Origin: Chloroflexota bacterium
Lineage (GTDB): Bacteria > Chloroflexota > Limnocylindria > Limnocylindrales > CSP1-4
Direction: 5' to 3'
Length of the DNA: 44,416 bases
NCBI GenBank assembly: GCA_003141245.1
Contig: PLLE01000029.1
Location: 18,077-62,492 of the forward strand
The notes below the pieces were generated by a model that was not told the origin of the DNA, made no database searches, and saw only the letters and a program-made list of their open reading frames with translations. A program made the translations under genes and the position numbers. Shown here piece after piece: positions 23,282 through 33,482 of the stretch; the first letter of the stretch is position 1; every line of letters begins with the position of its first letter.

Positions 23282-24706
23282 TCAGGCGCAGAAACGGGTG
23301 ACTGCGTCCCAAAGCACCGGCAGGCCGAAGCGGAGCGCCTCGACGCTGACGCGCTCGTCGTCGCCGTGCATGAGCTGCAGGAGGCCGTCGTCTCGGCCCG
23401 TCTTGAGCGGCGAGAAGCCGTACGTCGGGACTCCGATGCGAGCCAGATGCTTGGCATCCGTGGCGAACGGCGCGAGGAACGGCAATGGGACGGCCTCGGC
23501 GTCGTGGTCGCGCAGGACCTGCTCGAGCAGCGGGTAGAGCGGTCCATCGAGCGGCGCCGAAACGGACGGCCCGATCTGCTCGCATTCGACCTCGATGCGG
23601 ACCCACAGCTCTTCGCCGACGCGTCGGCGCAGCTCCTCGCGCATCGCCGGCTCGTCGGTTCCGGGCAGCGTCCGGCAGTCGATCTCGATCTCGGCCACGC
23701 CCGGGATGACGTTGTACTTGACCCCGGCCCGGACGATGCCGACGGAGACGGTGTCGTGGATCATGGCCGAGATCGTGCGGGCCATGACCGGGTCGCACAG
23801 GTCGTGGAGAGCGGCCTCGATCGCGCCCGGCTCCGGGGCGGTCAGCCCGTGCGGGCCCGATATGAGCCCCCTTATCGCGCCGGCCGCTCGAACCGTCAGG
23901 TGCGGGATTGCCCGCGCCAGCGAGACGCCGATCGCATCGGTGAGACGCGCCGGCCCGGGCTCTGCGAGGCGGACCACGATCTGAGCCGCCAGGACCGCGG
24001 CGTTGTCCGGCGTCGGGACGGAGCCGTGACCCCAGCGACCCTTGACGTGGAGCTTGTAGACGACGAAACCCTTCTCCGCCACCTGGATCGGGTAGAAGCG
24101 GACGCCGCCGTAGGTCATGGAGATGCCACCGGCCTCGTTGAGCGCCCCGGCGGCGCGAAGCCACTCGGGGTGCTCGTTGACCAGCCAGTTGGCGCCGTGC
24201 CAGCCGCCGGCTTCCTCGTCGGCGGCGGAGCAGAAGATGACGTCACGGCGCAGGCCTGGGATCGGGTCTGAGGCTGGGTTGCGGCCGGCCTCGGAGGCGG
24301 CACGAGCGAGGCGGCGCATGATCTGCACCTCCATGGCCACCATCGACTTCATGTCGAGGGCCCCTCGGCCCCAGACGTAGCCGTCTGCCAGATCGCCGCC
24401 GAACGGGTCGTGGCTCCACCCGGCCGGCTCCGCCGGCACGACGTCGAGGTGCGAGAGAAGCAGCAGCGGGTCGCCGCCGCTGCCATCGCCGTGGACACGG
24501 CAGACGATCGAGCCGCGACCCGGGGACGGCTCGACGACCGTGGGCCGGAGGCCCTCGCCTGTCAGCACCTGCTCGAGGTAGCGGGCCGCGAGGGTCTCGT
24601 CACCGGGCGGGTTGACGCTCTTGATCCGAATGAGCGCCCGAAGCAGCTCGATCAGCTCGGACAGCTCGGTCTCTTCAATCTCCCCGCGACCGGTTCCGGT
24701 GGTCAT
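23282..24706 (-). CDS. M20-family metallopeptidase (dipeptidase/deacylase type)
   Basis: Cytoplasmic zinc hydrolase of the ArgE/DapE/CPG2 class (474 residues). The metal-binding His and Asp are in LLLLSHLDVVPA and GRGALDMKS; the catalytic Glu is in ADEEAGG; the last ligand is the His of LMHGDDERVS. The dimerisation (lid) domain fits in the middle (about 210-340), with KGRWGHGSVPTPDNA. The substrate cannot be told from these motifs: acyl-amino acids, dipeptides and succinyl-diaminopimelate are handled by close relatives. The ATG at 24706 has GGAGG six bases upstream. The gene is monocistronic by position: no gene follows on the same strand for 158 bases before the third membrane cassette. Confidence 0.9.
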   Translation of the reverse strand: MTTGTGRGEIEETELSELIELLRALIRIKSVNPPGDETLAARYLEQVLTGEGLRPTVVEPSPGRGSIVCRVHGDGSGGDPLLLLSHLDVVPAEPAGWSHDPFGGDLADGYVWGRGALDMKSMVAMEVQIMRRLARAASEAGRNPASDPIPGLRRDVIFCSAADEEAGGWHGANWLVNEHPEWLRAAGALNEAGGISMTYGGVRFYPIQVAEKGFVVYKLHVKGRWGHGSVPTPDNAAVLAAQIVVRLAEPGPARLTDAIGVSLARAIPHLTVRAAGAIRGLISGPHGLTAPEPGAIEAALHDLCDPVMARTISAMIHDTVSVGIVRAGVKYNVIPGVAEIEIDCRTLPGTDEPAMREELRRRVGEELWVRIEVECEQIGPSVSAPLDGPLYPLLEQVLRDHDAEAVPLPFLAPFATDAKHLARIGVPTYGFSPLKTGRDDGLLQLMHGDDERVSVEALRFGLPVLWDAVTRFCA

Positions 24707-24771
24707 GAGCGTCCTCCACGGTCGCCTTCCCGCCCGAGAATGCCGTGCGTGGCCTTGGATCGCATGGCGTG

Positions 24772-24791
24772 AGCATAGCCGAGGATCTCGG
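24772..24791 (-). promoter_or_regulatory. candidate promoter and small palindrome before the M20 peptidase gene
   Basis: Leftward TATGCT (complement of 24772-24777), with the palindrome CCGAG-GAT-CTCGG (24779-24791) directly upstream. The transcript would have a leader of about 60 bases. The -35 box is not obvious. Confidence 0.35.
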
Positions 24792-25000
24792 ACCGCCCAG
24801 GCGCCGTTGACTAGAATCGCCGTGTCCGGGCGGAGGGCGCCGTTTCTCGACTGCCAGCTCCGGTAAAGTCCGTCAGTCCCGGATCAGAATGGTCGGCCCG
24901 GCATCGATTTCCACCTCGCCGGGATCGTTGGCCGGGCGGCAGAGAGAGTTGGGCTTCGTGCTAGCAGTCGAGGGTGGAATCGGCGGCGAAGGGGATAGGC

Positions 25001-25435
25001 ATGGCTGAGTGCATTTTCTGCGACATCGCCGCCGGGCGTGCGCCGGCCAGCATTGTCTATCGCGACGATCGAGTCACGGCCTTCCTCGATCACAGACCCG
25101 TCACGCCAGGCCACCTGCTGGTCATCCCCAACCGGCACCATGTGATGCTCGCGGATCTCGACCATGGCCTCGGCGCCCATGTCTTCACGGTGGCGGCGCG
25201 GATGGCTGCGGCACTGCGGTCATCGGGCCTACCGTGCGAGGGGATCAACCTGTTCCTGGCCGACGGCGAGGCTGCGGGCCAGGAGGTCTTTCACGCCCAT
25301 CTCCACGTCTTCCCGCGAACTGAGGGGGACGGTTTCACGATCGGCGCATCTGCGTGGGCGGATCCGCAGCCCGGCCGAGAAGCACTCGACGCCAACGCCG
25401 AGGCTATCCGGGCGGCGCTTGCCAGGACAGTCTGA
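25001..25435 (+). CDS. HIT-family nucleotide hydrolase/transferase
   Basis: Small purine-nucleotide-binding protein of the histidine triad family (144 residues), probably an AMP-lysine/phosphoramidate hydrolase or dinucleotide hydrolase of the HinT/Fhit-like group. It starts with ECIFCDIAAGRAPAS, typical of bacterial HIT proteins with a CxxC-like zinc pair. The catalytic HAHLHVFPR (about 104-112) has all three His. ATG at 25001 with AAGGGG before it. Isolated gene: divergent from the M20 peptidase (294 bases apart) and convergent with ilvD. Confidence 0.92.
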   Translation: MAECIFCDIAAGRAPASIVYRDDRVTAFLDHRPVTPGHLLVIPNRHHVMLADLDHGLGAHVFTVAARMAAALRSSGLPCEGINLFLADGEAAGQEVFHAHLHVFPRTEGDGFTIGASAWADPQPGREALDANAEAIRAALARTV

Positions 25436-25467
25436 GGTTCGGCCCTCGCTTGGTTTCGTGGCCGCTT

Positions 25468-27228
25468 CTACTTCGCCGTCGTCGACGTCTCCAGGCGCTC
25501 GGCCAGACGCTCGCCCGTAGTGACCGCGCCGAACGAAGCGGACGAGACCAGGGCCGCGTACTTGGCCATGACCCCGGTCTTGTAGCGAGGCGCCGGCGGA
25601 GTCCAGCGGGTGCGCCGCGCCGCCAGAATCTCCGGAGCCACGTTGAGGTCCAGGGCGTGGCGATCGACGTCGATGACGATCTCGTCGCCCTCCTCGACCA
25701 GGGCGATCGGGCCGCCCAGCGCCGCCTCCGGCGCCACGTGGCCGATCATCAGCCCGTGGGTGCCGCCGGAGAAGCGGCCGTCGGTGAGCAGGGCAACGTG
25801 CTCGCCCATCCCCACGCCCACGAGCGCCGCCGTGACCGACAGCATCTCCTGCATGCCGGGGCCGCCGACTGGACCCTCGTACCGGATCACGATCACGTCG
25901 CCCTTCTCGATCTTCTGCTTGCGGACCGCGTCGTAGCAGGCGTTCTCGTTTTCGAAGACCCGGGCCGGGCCCTTGTGGAAGCGCCGCTCGTGGCCGGCCA
26001 GCTTGATGACGCAGCCCTCAGGGGCCAGCGTCCCGTGCAGAATCGTCAGACCGCCGGTCGCCTTGAGCGGAGTCTCGATCGGCACGACGACCTGCTGACC
26101 CGCCGTCTCGACCGTGGCCCCCGCGGCGCTGGCGATCGTGCCGCCGTCGACGTTCGGGGTCGAGCCGTCGATCAGGCCCTTCTTGAGCAGCTCGCGGGTG
26201 ACGAGGGAGAGGCCGCCCGCCTCGAACAGGTCGGCCGCCGAGTAGCGCCCGCCCGGGATCATGTCGCCGACGATCGGCGTCCGATCGGCGATCTCACCGA
26301 ATTCGTCGATCTCGAGCGGCAGGCCATACTCGTGGGCGATGGCCAGCAGGTGCAGGACAGCGTTTGTCGAGCCGCCGGTTGCCGCCACGCAGGCGATGGC
26401 GTTCTGGATCGACTTGCGGGTGACGAACTCCTTGGGCCGGACGTCGCGCCGGATCAGGTCCATGACGATCTCGCCGCAGCGGTGCGCGGCCTTGTCCTTG
26501 TCGGGATGCTCGGCCGGGATGCCGTTCAGGCCCGCGGGAGAGAGGCCCAGGATCTCCATGACCATCGACATCGTGTTGGCCGTGTATTGCCCGCCGCACG
26601 CCCCCGCGCCCGGGCAGCTGACCGACTCGATCTCGTACAGCTCCTCGGCCTTGATCTTGCCCGCTCGGTAGGCGCCGACCGCCTCGAAGATCGTGACGAT
26701 CGTGGCGTCGCGTTTGCCCTTGTACACGCCCGGATAGATCGTGCCGTTGTAGAGAATCAGGCCCGGCCGGTCGAGGCGGCCCAGGGCGATCGCCGCGCCA
26801 GGGATCGTCTTGTCGCAGCCCACCAGGCAGACCAGGCCGTCGAGCATGTGGCCGCGGACGCAAAGCTCGATCGAGTCCGCGATGACCTCACGGCTGATGA
26901 GCGAGGCCTTCATCCCCTCGGTGCCCATGGATGTCCCGTCCGAGACGGAGATCGTGCTGAACTCCATCGGCGTCCCGCCCGCAGCCCGGATGCCCGCCTT
27001 GACGTGCTCGGCCAGCCGTCGCTGGTTGTAGTTGCATGGCATCGTCTCGATCCAGGTCGTGGCCACGCCGATGAGCGGCCGGGCCAGGTCCTTGTCGTCG
27101 AAGCCGATGGCCTTGAGCATGCCGCGCGCCGCGGCCCGGTCGGGTCCGTCGGTCAGAGCCGCGCTGTGGCGTTTGGCCGGGTCGCTCGGCACGTCGTAGG
27201 GAAGAGGGCGAGGGGCGTCGTTCGACAT
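25468..27228 (-). CDS. ilvD: dihydroxy-acid dehydratase
   Basis: Iron-sulfur enzyme converting 2,3-dihydroxy-3-methylbutanoate or -pentanoate to the 2-oxo acids in valine, isoleucine and leucine synthesis (586 residues, normal length). Cluster ligands are the Cys of MPCNYNQRR, that of [10 protein letters not shown] and that of [15 protein letters not shown], in the usual order. ATG at 27228 has GGAGAG seven bases upstream. It lies on the same strand as leuC-leuD and the GT87-like gene but is separated from them by 142 bases. ilvB-ilvN are 15 kb away on the other strand. ilvC, leuA and leuB are not in the window. Confidence 0.96.
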   Translation of the reverse strand: MSNDAPRPLPYDVPSDPAKRHSAALTDGPDRAAARGMLKAIGFDDKDLARPLIGVATTWIETMPCNYNQRRLAEHVKAGIRAAGGTPMEFSTISVSDGTSMGTEGMKASLISREVIADSIELCVRGHMLDGLVCLVGCDKTIPGAAIALGRLDRPGLILYNGTIYPGVYKGKRDATIVTIFEAVGAYRAGKIKAEELYEIESVSCPGAGACGGQYTANTMSMVMEILGLSPAGLNGIPAEHPDKDKAAHRCGEIVMDLIRRDVRPKEFVTRKSIQNAIACVAATGGSTNAVLHLLAIAHEYGLPLEIDEFGEIADRTPIVGDMIPGGRYSAADLFEAGGLSLVTRELLKKGLIDGSTPNVDGGTIASAAGATVETAGQQVVVPIETPLKATGGLTILHGTLAPEGCVIKLAGHERRFHKGPARVFENENACYDAVRKQKIEKGDVIVIRYEGPVGGPGMQEMLSVTAALVGVGMGEHVALLTDGRFSGGTHGLMIGHVAPEAALGGPIALVEEGDEIVIDVDRHALDLNVAPEILAARRTRWTPPAPRYKTGVMAKYAALVSSASFGAVTTGERLAERLETSTTAK

Positions 27229-27370
27229 GGTGGTTCTCTCCGCGGGGCTGGGCGGTGTTCTTCGGTCGGCGACCAGTTTAGGGCCTCGAACGTGCACGAG
27301 GCGGCGCCTACGCTCCCTGGGGACTTGCCCATGGGTCAAGTTTCGGAACTCCAGGCCGCAGAACGACCGC

Positions 27371-28477
27371 TTACGGTGGGGACGCAGAAGTCCGGTCGGC
27401 CGCCCACATAGCGAGGTGCGCATGGACCGGAGCGGACGCGAACCGCCAGAAGACGTAGAGCATGATTGCGACCGGAGTGAGCAACTGGACCGGGATCGCG
27501 AGCAGGACCGCCAGCAGAGGCGTCATCACCGGCTGGGCAAACGTCGAGTAGTGGAACTCCGACGAGGGCCAGAGCGCAGGCACGGCGAGCCACGCGGCAG
27601 CTTTCGGATCGCGGCGCCAGAGGAGGAAAATCGCGATTGCTGTTGGGACGAGCAGGATCGGATAGTAGAAGGCGCTTCCATTCCAGGATTGCTGCTCCAG
27701 GCGCGCCGAGATCGCCCCGAACTGTTCCGCGTATTTGACCCAGAGGGAGGGGGCCACGACGAAGGTGGCGATCGTCAACCCGAACGCAAGGGCGGCCCGC
27801 CTCAGCCGACGTTCGCCGAGGAGTGGGACGACTGCGTAGACCTTGAGCGCGACGGCGATCGAGTCCGCCAGCGCGCCCATGCGGCTGGCCCCGACGAGCA
27901 GGAGCATGAGAACGACGAGTTGTGGGTTCCCCGAGTACAGCGCCTCAGCGGTCGGCGGGAAAAGGAGCCACCAGATCGGAAGTCGGAGCAGGCGGACGAT
28001 CGCCACGGCGCTCAATGCGGTCAGTCCGAGCCAGAGCACCGTGAACTGACCTTCTGAGAGCAGCGCGCTCGGCGCGAGGAGGATGGTCGCCGCAGGCGAC
28101 CCGGCGTAGCTGAACGTCTGATGGGCGGTGACCACGCTCGCCGCCCACGGATCGCCGCCGTTGAGCCAGTTCTGGACGCCCCGGTAGTAGATATGAATGT
28201 CCTGGCCGATCTGGATCTTGCCGGAGACCAAGATCGTGATCCGTACCCATGTCCAGTCGGCAAACCACGCCGCGAGCGCGGCTTGGCCGATGAACCGAAG
28301 ACGGTCGTCGCCCACTCGTTGTCGAACGGCCCGGAGCCGCACGACCGCGGCACCGATCGACCTGGTCAGCGCCACCGGCCGCTCATGACTCGACGGCTCA
28401 GTAGGGCGGGGTCCAATCCAGGCGACCTCCGGGAATAGTGCTGACTGCGCCCGCAATCGCGTCACTGCGTGTGCCAC
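27371..28477 (-). CDS. polytopic GT87-like (DUF2029) glycosyltransferase
   Basis: Membrane protein of about 368 residues with 9-10 hydrophobic helices. The first extracytoplasmic loop carries D(I)[17 protein letters not shown], the Asp-x3-Tyr type motif of GT-C enzymes that use polyprenyl-phosphate sugars as donor. [21 protein letters not shown] and [15 protein letters not shown] match the inner part of the GT87 family (mannosyltransferases such as PimE in actinobacteria). The acceptor is unknown. The start is uncertain: GTG at 28477 lacks a well-placed ribosome site, and about 60 residues precede the first helix. It sits between leuD and ilvD on the same strand with no functional link to them that I can see. 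Confidence 0.75.
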   Translation of the reverse strand: MAHAVTRLRAQSALFPEVAWIGPRPTEPSSHERPVALTRSIGAAVVRLRAVRQRVGDDRLRFIGQAALAAWFADWTWVRITILVSGKIQIGQDIHIYYRGVQNWLNGGDPWAASVVTAHQTFSYAGSPAATILLAPSALLSEGQFTVLWLGLTALSAVAIVRLLRLPIWWLLFPPTAEALYSGNPQLVVLMLLLVGASRMGALADSIAVALKVYAVVPLLGERRLRRAALAFGLTIATFVVAPSLWVKYAEQFGAISARLEQQSWNGSAFYYPILLVPTAIAIFLLWRRDPKAAAWLAVPALWPSSEFHYSTFAQPVMTPLLAVLLAIPVQLLTPVAIMLYVFWRFASAPVHAHLAMWAADRTSASPP

Positions 28478-28587
28478 AGAAGCTGAGGGCCTTCCTCAAG
28501 GATAGCCGTCAGTAATCTGGGCAGGCGAACTGCGGCTGATGCTGACCCTGTGGCCGAGATCCTCGGGACGGCGAGTGAGCCGGCGGC

Positions 28588-29202
28588 CTAGGTGAGCGTA
28601 TCGACTCGCGCCGGATGAACGGCCTCCCAGGCCTCGATCGCCGGGAGCCTGGAGCGGACGTAGCCGATCTCGTCGGTGCCGGCCAGGATCATCGTCCGGG
28701 CGAACGGGTCGATCTCGATGGCGAACGAGTCGCCGTCGGGCAGCGTCACCTTCTGCGCTTCCAGATCGATCGTCCACTCGCCGTCTCGATTCGCAGCCGC
28801 GAGCGCCTGGAGCGCCGCGTGCCTCTCGGCCGAAACGACGATCGGCAGCAACGCGTTCTTGAGGGCGTTCCCGCCAAAGATGTCGGCGAAGCTGGTCGAG
28901 ACGATGGCTCGAACGCCCCACGCCCGCAGCGCCCAGGGAGCGTGCTCGCGCGAGGATCCGGCGCCGAAGTTGTCGCCCACCAGGAGGATCTGGCGCCCGG
29001 CATTCACGGGTTCGTCGATGAACGATGGCGGCTGCCGCTTCTGGCCGTCCGGCGTAAAGCGCCAGTCGAAGAAGAGCGCGTCGGCCAGGCCGTTCTTGTC
29101 TGTGATCTTGAGGAAGCGAGCCGGGCAGATCTGGTCCGTGTCGATGTTGGCCCGCGGGATCGAGATCACGCGGCTGGTGGTTTTGACGAACGGTTCAGGC
29201 AT
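28588..29202 (-). CDS. leuD: 3-isopropylmalate dehydratase small subunit
   Basis: Small (swivel) subunit of isopropylmalate isomerase in leucine synthesis (204 residues, usual bacterial length). Recognised by NIDTDQICPARFLK near the N-terminus, the GDNFGAGSSREHAPWAL loop and the FADIFGGNALKNALLPI stretch. It starts one base after the leuC stop, so translation of the two subunits is coupled. The C-terminal segment (VDTLT end) is ordinary. Confidence 0.95.
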   Translation of the reverse strand: MPEPFVKTTSRVISIPRANIDTDQICPARFLKITDKNGLADALFFDWRFTPDGQKRQPPSFIDEPVNAGRQILLVGDNFGAGSSREHAPWALRAWGVRAIVSTSFADIFGGNALKNALLPIVVSAERHAALQALAAANRDGEWTIDLEAQKVTLPDGDSFAIEIDPFARTMILAGTDEIGYVRSRLPAIEAWEAVHPARVDTLT

Positions 29203-29203
29203 G

Positions 29204-30664
29204 TCAGTGGGCCTCCACGGTCGTGGGCCGCGAGACGGCCGCAGATTTCGGGGCGACGCCGAGGAGCGTTCGCGGATCGGTGATGACGCCGGTGACGGCG
29301 CTTGCGGCCGCGGTCAGCGGCGAGGCGAGGAACGTTCGCCCGCCCTTGCCCTGGCGCCCCTGGAAGTTCCGGTTCGAGGTGCTGATGCCGTACTGGCCGG
29401 GCTCGAGCTGGTCGCCGTTCATGGCGATGCACATCGAGCAGCCGGACTCGCGCCACTCGGCGCCGGCCGCGCGGAAGACCGAGTCGAGGCCCTCGCGTTC
29501 GGCCTGCTTCTTGACCTGCTGGCTGCCCGGGACGACCAGGACCCGAAGCCCCGGCGCCACGTGGTGGCCCTTCAGCACTGAAGCCGCGGCGCGCATGTCC
29601 TCGATCCGGCCGTTGGTGCACGAGCCGATGAAGACGACGTCGAGCTTCTGACCGGCGATCGACTTGCCGGCCTCGAGGCCCATGTACGCCAGCGCGCGCT
29701 CGAGCTCTTCACGATCTGCCGGGTCGACGTCGGCGGCCGAAGGAATTCGACCGGTCACCCCGATCCCCATGCCGGGGTTCGTGCCGTAGGTGACCATCGG
29801 CTCGAGCGCGTCGCCGTCGATCGTGATGGTTCGGTCGTAGGTCGCGCCTTCGTCGGTCGGAAGGGTTCGCCAGCGGGCGACAGCCTCGTCCCAGGTCGCT
29901 CCCTGCGGAGCGAACTTGCGGCCGCGGAGGTACGCGAACGTGGTCTCGTCCGGGGCGATGAGCCCGGCCCGGGCGCCGCCCTCGATCGTCATGTTGCAGA
30001 CCGTCATCCGCTCTTCCATCGAGAGGGCGCGGATGGCGTCACCGGTGTACTCGATGACGTGGCCCGTTCCGCCGCCGATCCCGATTCGAGCGATCAGGGC
30101 GAGGATGATGTCCTTGGCGCCGACACCCGGCCCGAGCCGGCCGTCGATGCGGACCTGGAACGTCTTGGGCTTGCGCTGCAGCAGCGTCTGCGTGGCCAGG
30201 ACCATCTCGATCTCGCTCGTCCCGATGCCGAACGCCAGCGCTCCGAAGGCGCCGTGCGTGGCGGTGTGGGAGTCGCCGCAGACGATGGTCATGCCGGGCT
30301 GCGTCAGGCCGAGCTCCGGCCCGATGACGTGGACGATGCCGCGCGTCGGCGAGCCCTTGCCGTGGAACGGGACCCCGAACTCGCGGCAGTTCTCCTCGAT
30401 CTGGCGGAGCTGCCTGGCGGCAAGCTCGTCGGCAATCGGCAGCGACGGATCCAGAGTGGGGATCGAGTGGTCGGCCGTGGCGACGGTCTGGCCCGGCTTG
30501 CGAACCTTCAGGCCGCGCTCTCGCAGCCCGGTGAAAGCCTGCGGGCTGGTGACCTCGTGGACTAGGTGTAGGTCGATCGCGAGGATTGCCGGCGCGCCGG
30601 GGTCGGACGCCACGACGTGGTCGTCCCAGATCTTCTCGAAGAGGGTGCGGGGTTTCTCAGCCAT
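29204..30664 (-). CDS. leuC: 3-isopropylmalate dehydratase large subunit
   Basis: Large [4Fe-4S] subunit of isopropylmalate isomerase, aconitase fold (486 residues). Motifs seen are [27 protein letters not shown] and the cluster-binding set made of the [15 protein letters not shown] Cys and the two Cys of [11 protein letters not shown]. The ATG at 30664 ([13 protein letters not shown]) is where family similarity begins; 11 in-frame codons upstream do not look coding. The preceding gene on the strand, a GH3 glycosidase, ends 156 bases earlier. No attenuator or T-box is visible in that gap. Confidence 0.96.
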   Translation of the reverse strand: MAEKPRTLFEKIWDDHVVASDPGAPAILAIDLHLVHEVTSPQAFTGLRERGLKVRKPGQTVATADHSIPTLDPSLPIADELAARQLRQIEENCREFGVPFHGKGSPTRGIVHVIGPELGLTQPGMTIVCGDSHTATHGAFGALAFGIGTSEIEMVLATQTLLQRKPKTFQVRIDGRLGPGVGAKDIILALIARIGIGGGTGHVIEYTGDAIRALSMEERMTVCNMTIEGGARAGLIAPDETTFAYLRGRKFAPQGATWDEAVARWRTLPTDEGATYDRTITIDGDALEPMVTYGTNPGMGIGVTGRIPSAADVDPADREELERALAYMGLEAGKSIAGQKLDVVFIGSCTNGRIEDMRAAASVLKGHHVAPGLRVLVVPGSQQVKKQAEREGLDSVFRAAGAEWRESGCSMCIAMNGDQLEPGQYGISTSNRNFQGRQGKGGRTFLASPLTAAASAVTGVITDPRTLLGVAPKSAAVSRPTTVEAH

Positions 30665-30820
30665 GGTTCCACTCGCGATTCGATTGCCCCGCCTCACAGC
30701 GGACGGGGGCCATCGACGTTACCAGATCGGCGCAAGCGGCGGCCTCGGTGGCTCGATCGTTGCGTTGGCCTCTCGCCGCGGTGGCCCCGATGGGCCCGGT
30801 CCCCGTCGCGCCCCGCGGCG

Positions 30821-33358
30821 CTACTCCAGCTCGAGCGAGGCGCGCAGGCGGATGTCGCGCGACGAGGCGCCAACGAGGATCTCGAAGCGACCCGGTTCGA
30901 TGCGCCAGCCGCCGGCTGCGTCGTCCCAGTAGGCCAGGTCCCGATCCTCCAGGGTAAGGAAGACCTCCGTGCTCTCGCCCGGCGCTAGGTGGACCGCGGC
31001 GAAGCCCTTGAGCTCGCGGGGCGGACGCGCGACCGACGACTCCAGGTCGGCGACGTAGACCTGGACGACTTCCTTTCCGGCGCGCGTGCCGGTGTTGCGA
31101 AGCCGGACCTTGAGCTGAGCCGAGTCGCCCGAGGCCAGCCCGTCGGCGGAGACCTCGAGAGACTCGAACTCGATCCGGGTGTAGCCCAGGCCGTGCCCGA
31201 AGCAGAACCGCGGCTCGATCCCCGCCGCGTCGAAGTGGCGATAGCCCAGGTTGATGCCCTCAACGTAGACCAGTTGCCCCTGCTCGTCGGGCGTGGTGCT
31301 TAGCGCGGGGTAGTCCGATTCGCGGGCGGCGATCGTGACCGGAAGACGGCCGCCCGGCTCCGACTTGCCGAGGAGGACGTCGGCAAGGGCGTTGCCGAAC
31401 TCCTGGCCCGGCAGCCACGCGTACAGGACGGCGGCCACGCGATCGGCCCAGGGCAGGTCCATCGGGCAGCCCGCGTTGACGACGACGATGGTCCTTGGAT
31501 TGACCGCGGCCACTCGCTCCACCAGCTCGTCCTGGCGGCCGGGAAGCGTGACGGTCTTGCGGTCGCGGCCCTCGGTATCCCACGACTCGTCGGTGCCGAC
31601 GACGACGATGGCCACGTCCGCGGCCCTGGCCGCCTCGACTGCTCGTTCCAGCTGGTCGTTCGATTCGGGGGATCGGCAGCCGATCGCCAGCAGGTGGGGG
31701 GCGTAGGCCGCCGAATGCAGCTCGGCCTCGATCAGGACTCGCTTGCCGGCCTGGAGGTCGAACTTCGCGCCGTCCTGCCGGCTCTCGAACAGGGCGGTCG
31801 GAATGTTGTCGCCGGGCGGGGCATCCCACAGGTTCGCGGCGACGGTGCCGTCCACCCGCAGGCGCCTGGCTCCGGCGCCGCGAATGGCCAGCTCGTATGA
31901 GCCGCTCACGGACGGGGTCAGCCAGCCGGAGAGGCGGACGGAGAAGTCGTCCTGCGCCAGCCCCTTCGGCAGGTCGCCGAAGAAGTGCATCTCGCTCGAA
32001 TCGATGTGCCAGGCCGCGTGGGGCTCGCCGGCGGTCTCCTGGCCGCGGAAGAACTGCACCGTGAGGCCCGGCCGGCCGTCGAGGTCGCGCACGTCGGCAG
32101 CGGTCAGGGGTGGCAGGAAGAGACCGATCTGGCAGGCCGGCTCGTGGACGATCTCGACGCCGGGGAGCGCGGCGCGGAGTCCGTCGAGTGGCGTGACGGC
32201 GGGCGGGGCGGCGATGTGCGCCGCGCCGCCGCCCTGGGAGCAGGGCCGGGCCGAGTTCGGCCCGATGACCGCCACCTTGCGGATGGCGGCTGGTGCCAGC
32301 GGCAGCGTCCCGTCGTTGGTCAGCAGCACGAACGACTCGGCGGCGACGCGGCGTACCAGTGCGGAGGCTTCGGCATCGGAGAGGTGCCAGGGCTTTGCCG
32401 GGTCGAGCCGCGGGCCGACCGCGGGCCGACCGACCGCGGGCCGACCGACCCTGGTGCCTTCCTGAGTCAGCGCCCCGACTCGCGCCGCGAGCAACAGCAC
32501 CCGGCGCGCCTTGTCGTCCAGGACGGCTTCGCTTACCTCGCCCCGCCGGACGGCAGCCGCCAGGTGGGGCCCGTAGACGTGGGGAGGTCCGGGCATTTCC
32601 AGGTCCAGGCCGGCCACGGCCCCAGCGACGGTTTCGTCGGCGCCGTGCCAGTCTGACATCAGCACGCCATCCCAGGCCCACTCGCGCTTCAGGATCTCGC
32701 CGACGAGATGGTCGTGGTCGGCGCAGTGGATGCCGTTGACCCGGTTGTACGCGGCCATGATCGACCACGCCCCGACGTTCGCGGCCGCCTCGAAGGGGAC
32801 CAGGTATACCTCGCGCAGTGTCCTCTCGTCGACCCGGCAGTCGACCGACGTTCGGTGCGTCTCCGAATCGTTGGCGACGTAGTGCTTGGGAGTGGCCGCT
32901 ACGCCTTCCGACTGCATCCCCTCGACATACGCCGCGCCCAGCACAGCAGCCAGCACGGGATCCTCCGCGAAGGACTCGAAGTCGCGGCCGCCCAGCGGGG
33001 AGCGGACCAGGTTGAGCACCGGCCCGAGCATGTAGTGGACGCCCGCCCGCTTCGCCTCGAATCCGATCCTGGCGGCGACCTCGTGGACCAGGTCCGTGTC
33101 CCAGGTCGCGCCGAGGGCGGTGCCGCATGGCGTGCACGTGGCGCTCGAGCCAACAGGGAAGGTCACCCCGCGGATGCCGTTCGGGCCGTCCAGCGTCAGC
33201 ATCGGCTCGAGGCCGACCGACGTCGCGCCGCACGCGTGCCAGGCGTCGATCCCGGCCGTCAGCCCCGCCTTCTCCTCGATACTGAGCCCCCGGAGGAGCT
33301 CGTCCAGGCGTTCGAGGTTGATCGGAGTTGCGTGGGCGGAGCGGTCTGCTTGCTTCAT
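30821..33358 (-). CDS. glycoside hydrolase family 3 beta-glucosidase with PA14 domain
   Basis: Predicted exo-acting beta-glycosidase (845 residues). The GH3 N-terminal barrel (about 15-300) has the KHYVANDSE signature and the catalytic nucleophile D236 in MSDWHGA. The second sandwich domain (about 350-630) is interrupted by a PA14 insert (about 440-570: LTVQFFRGQE to SYELAIRGAGARRL). An FnIII-like domain ends the protein. This is the layout of PA14-containing beta-glucosidases. No signal peptide is visible, so it is likely cytoplasmic and acts on imported oligosaccharides. A linker at about 303-316 is built on a DNA microrepeat. ATG at 33358 has AAGGA before it, and a leftward TAGGAT at 33391-33396 may be its -10 box. 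Confidence 0.93.
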   Translation of the reverse strand: MKQADRSAHATPINLERLDELLRGLSIEEKAGLTAGIDAWHACGATSVGLEPMLTLDGPNGIRGVTFPVGSSATCTPCGTALGATWDTDLVHEVAARIGFEAKRAGVHYMLGPVLNLVRSPLGGRDFESFAEDPVLAAVLGAAYVEGMQSEGVAATPKHYVANDSETHRTSVDCRVDERTLREVYLVPFEAAANVGAWSIMAAYNRVNGIHCADHDHLVGEILKREWAWDGVLMSDWHGADETVAGAVAGLDLEMPGPPHVYGPHLAAAVRRGEVSEAVLDDKARRVLLLAARVGALTQEGTRVGRPAVGRPAVGPRLDPAKPWHLSDAEASALVRRVAAESFVLLTNDGTLPLAPAAIRKVAVIGPNSARPCSQGGGAAHIAAPPAVTPLDGLRAALPGVEIVHEPACQIGLFLPPLTAADVRDLDGRPGLTVQFFRGQETAGEPHAAWHIDSSEMHFFGDLPKGLAQDDFSVRLSGWLTPSVSGSYELAIRGAGARRLRVDGTVAANLWDAPPGDNIPTALFESRQDGAKFDLQAGKRVLIEAELHSAAYAPHLLAIGCRSPESNDQLERAVEAARAADVAIVVVGTDESWDTEGRDRKTVTLPGRQDELVERVAAVNPRTIVVVNAGCPMDLPWADRVAAVLYAWLPGQEFGNALADVLLGKSEPGGRLPVTIAARESDYPALSTTPDEQGQLVYVEGINLGYRHFDAAGIEPRFCFGHGLGYTRIEFESLEVSADGLASGDSAQLKVRLRNTGTRAGKEVVQVYVADLESSVARPPRELKGFAAVHLAPGESTEVFLTLEDRDLAYWDDAAGGWRIEPGRFEILVGASSRDIRLRASLELE
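32408..32451 (-). repeat. microrepeat inside the GH3 gene
   Basis: Three copies of a GCGGGCCGACC unit with 11-15 base spacing encode the linker VGRPAVGRPAVG between two domains of the glycosidase. Its length is likely polymorphic. Confidence 0.7.
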
Positions 33359-33482
33359 CTCGTCCTTCCGGGCTCTGGCATGCGATTGGAATCCTAGTCG
33401 AGCGGCGGCGAAGGGGTGGCTTGCACTGCCCGCGTGTCCTAACCTTGTGCCGCGTCCACCGCGAGCACGGGAGAGGCTGGGG

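Noticed and set aside
25354-27411. Plus-strand open frame opposite ilvD
   Set aside because: Mirror of a clear dihydroxy-acid dehydratase; composition is typical of antisense frames.
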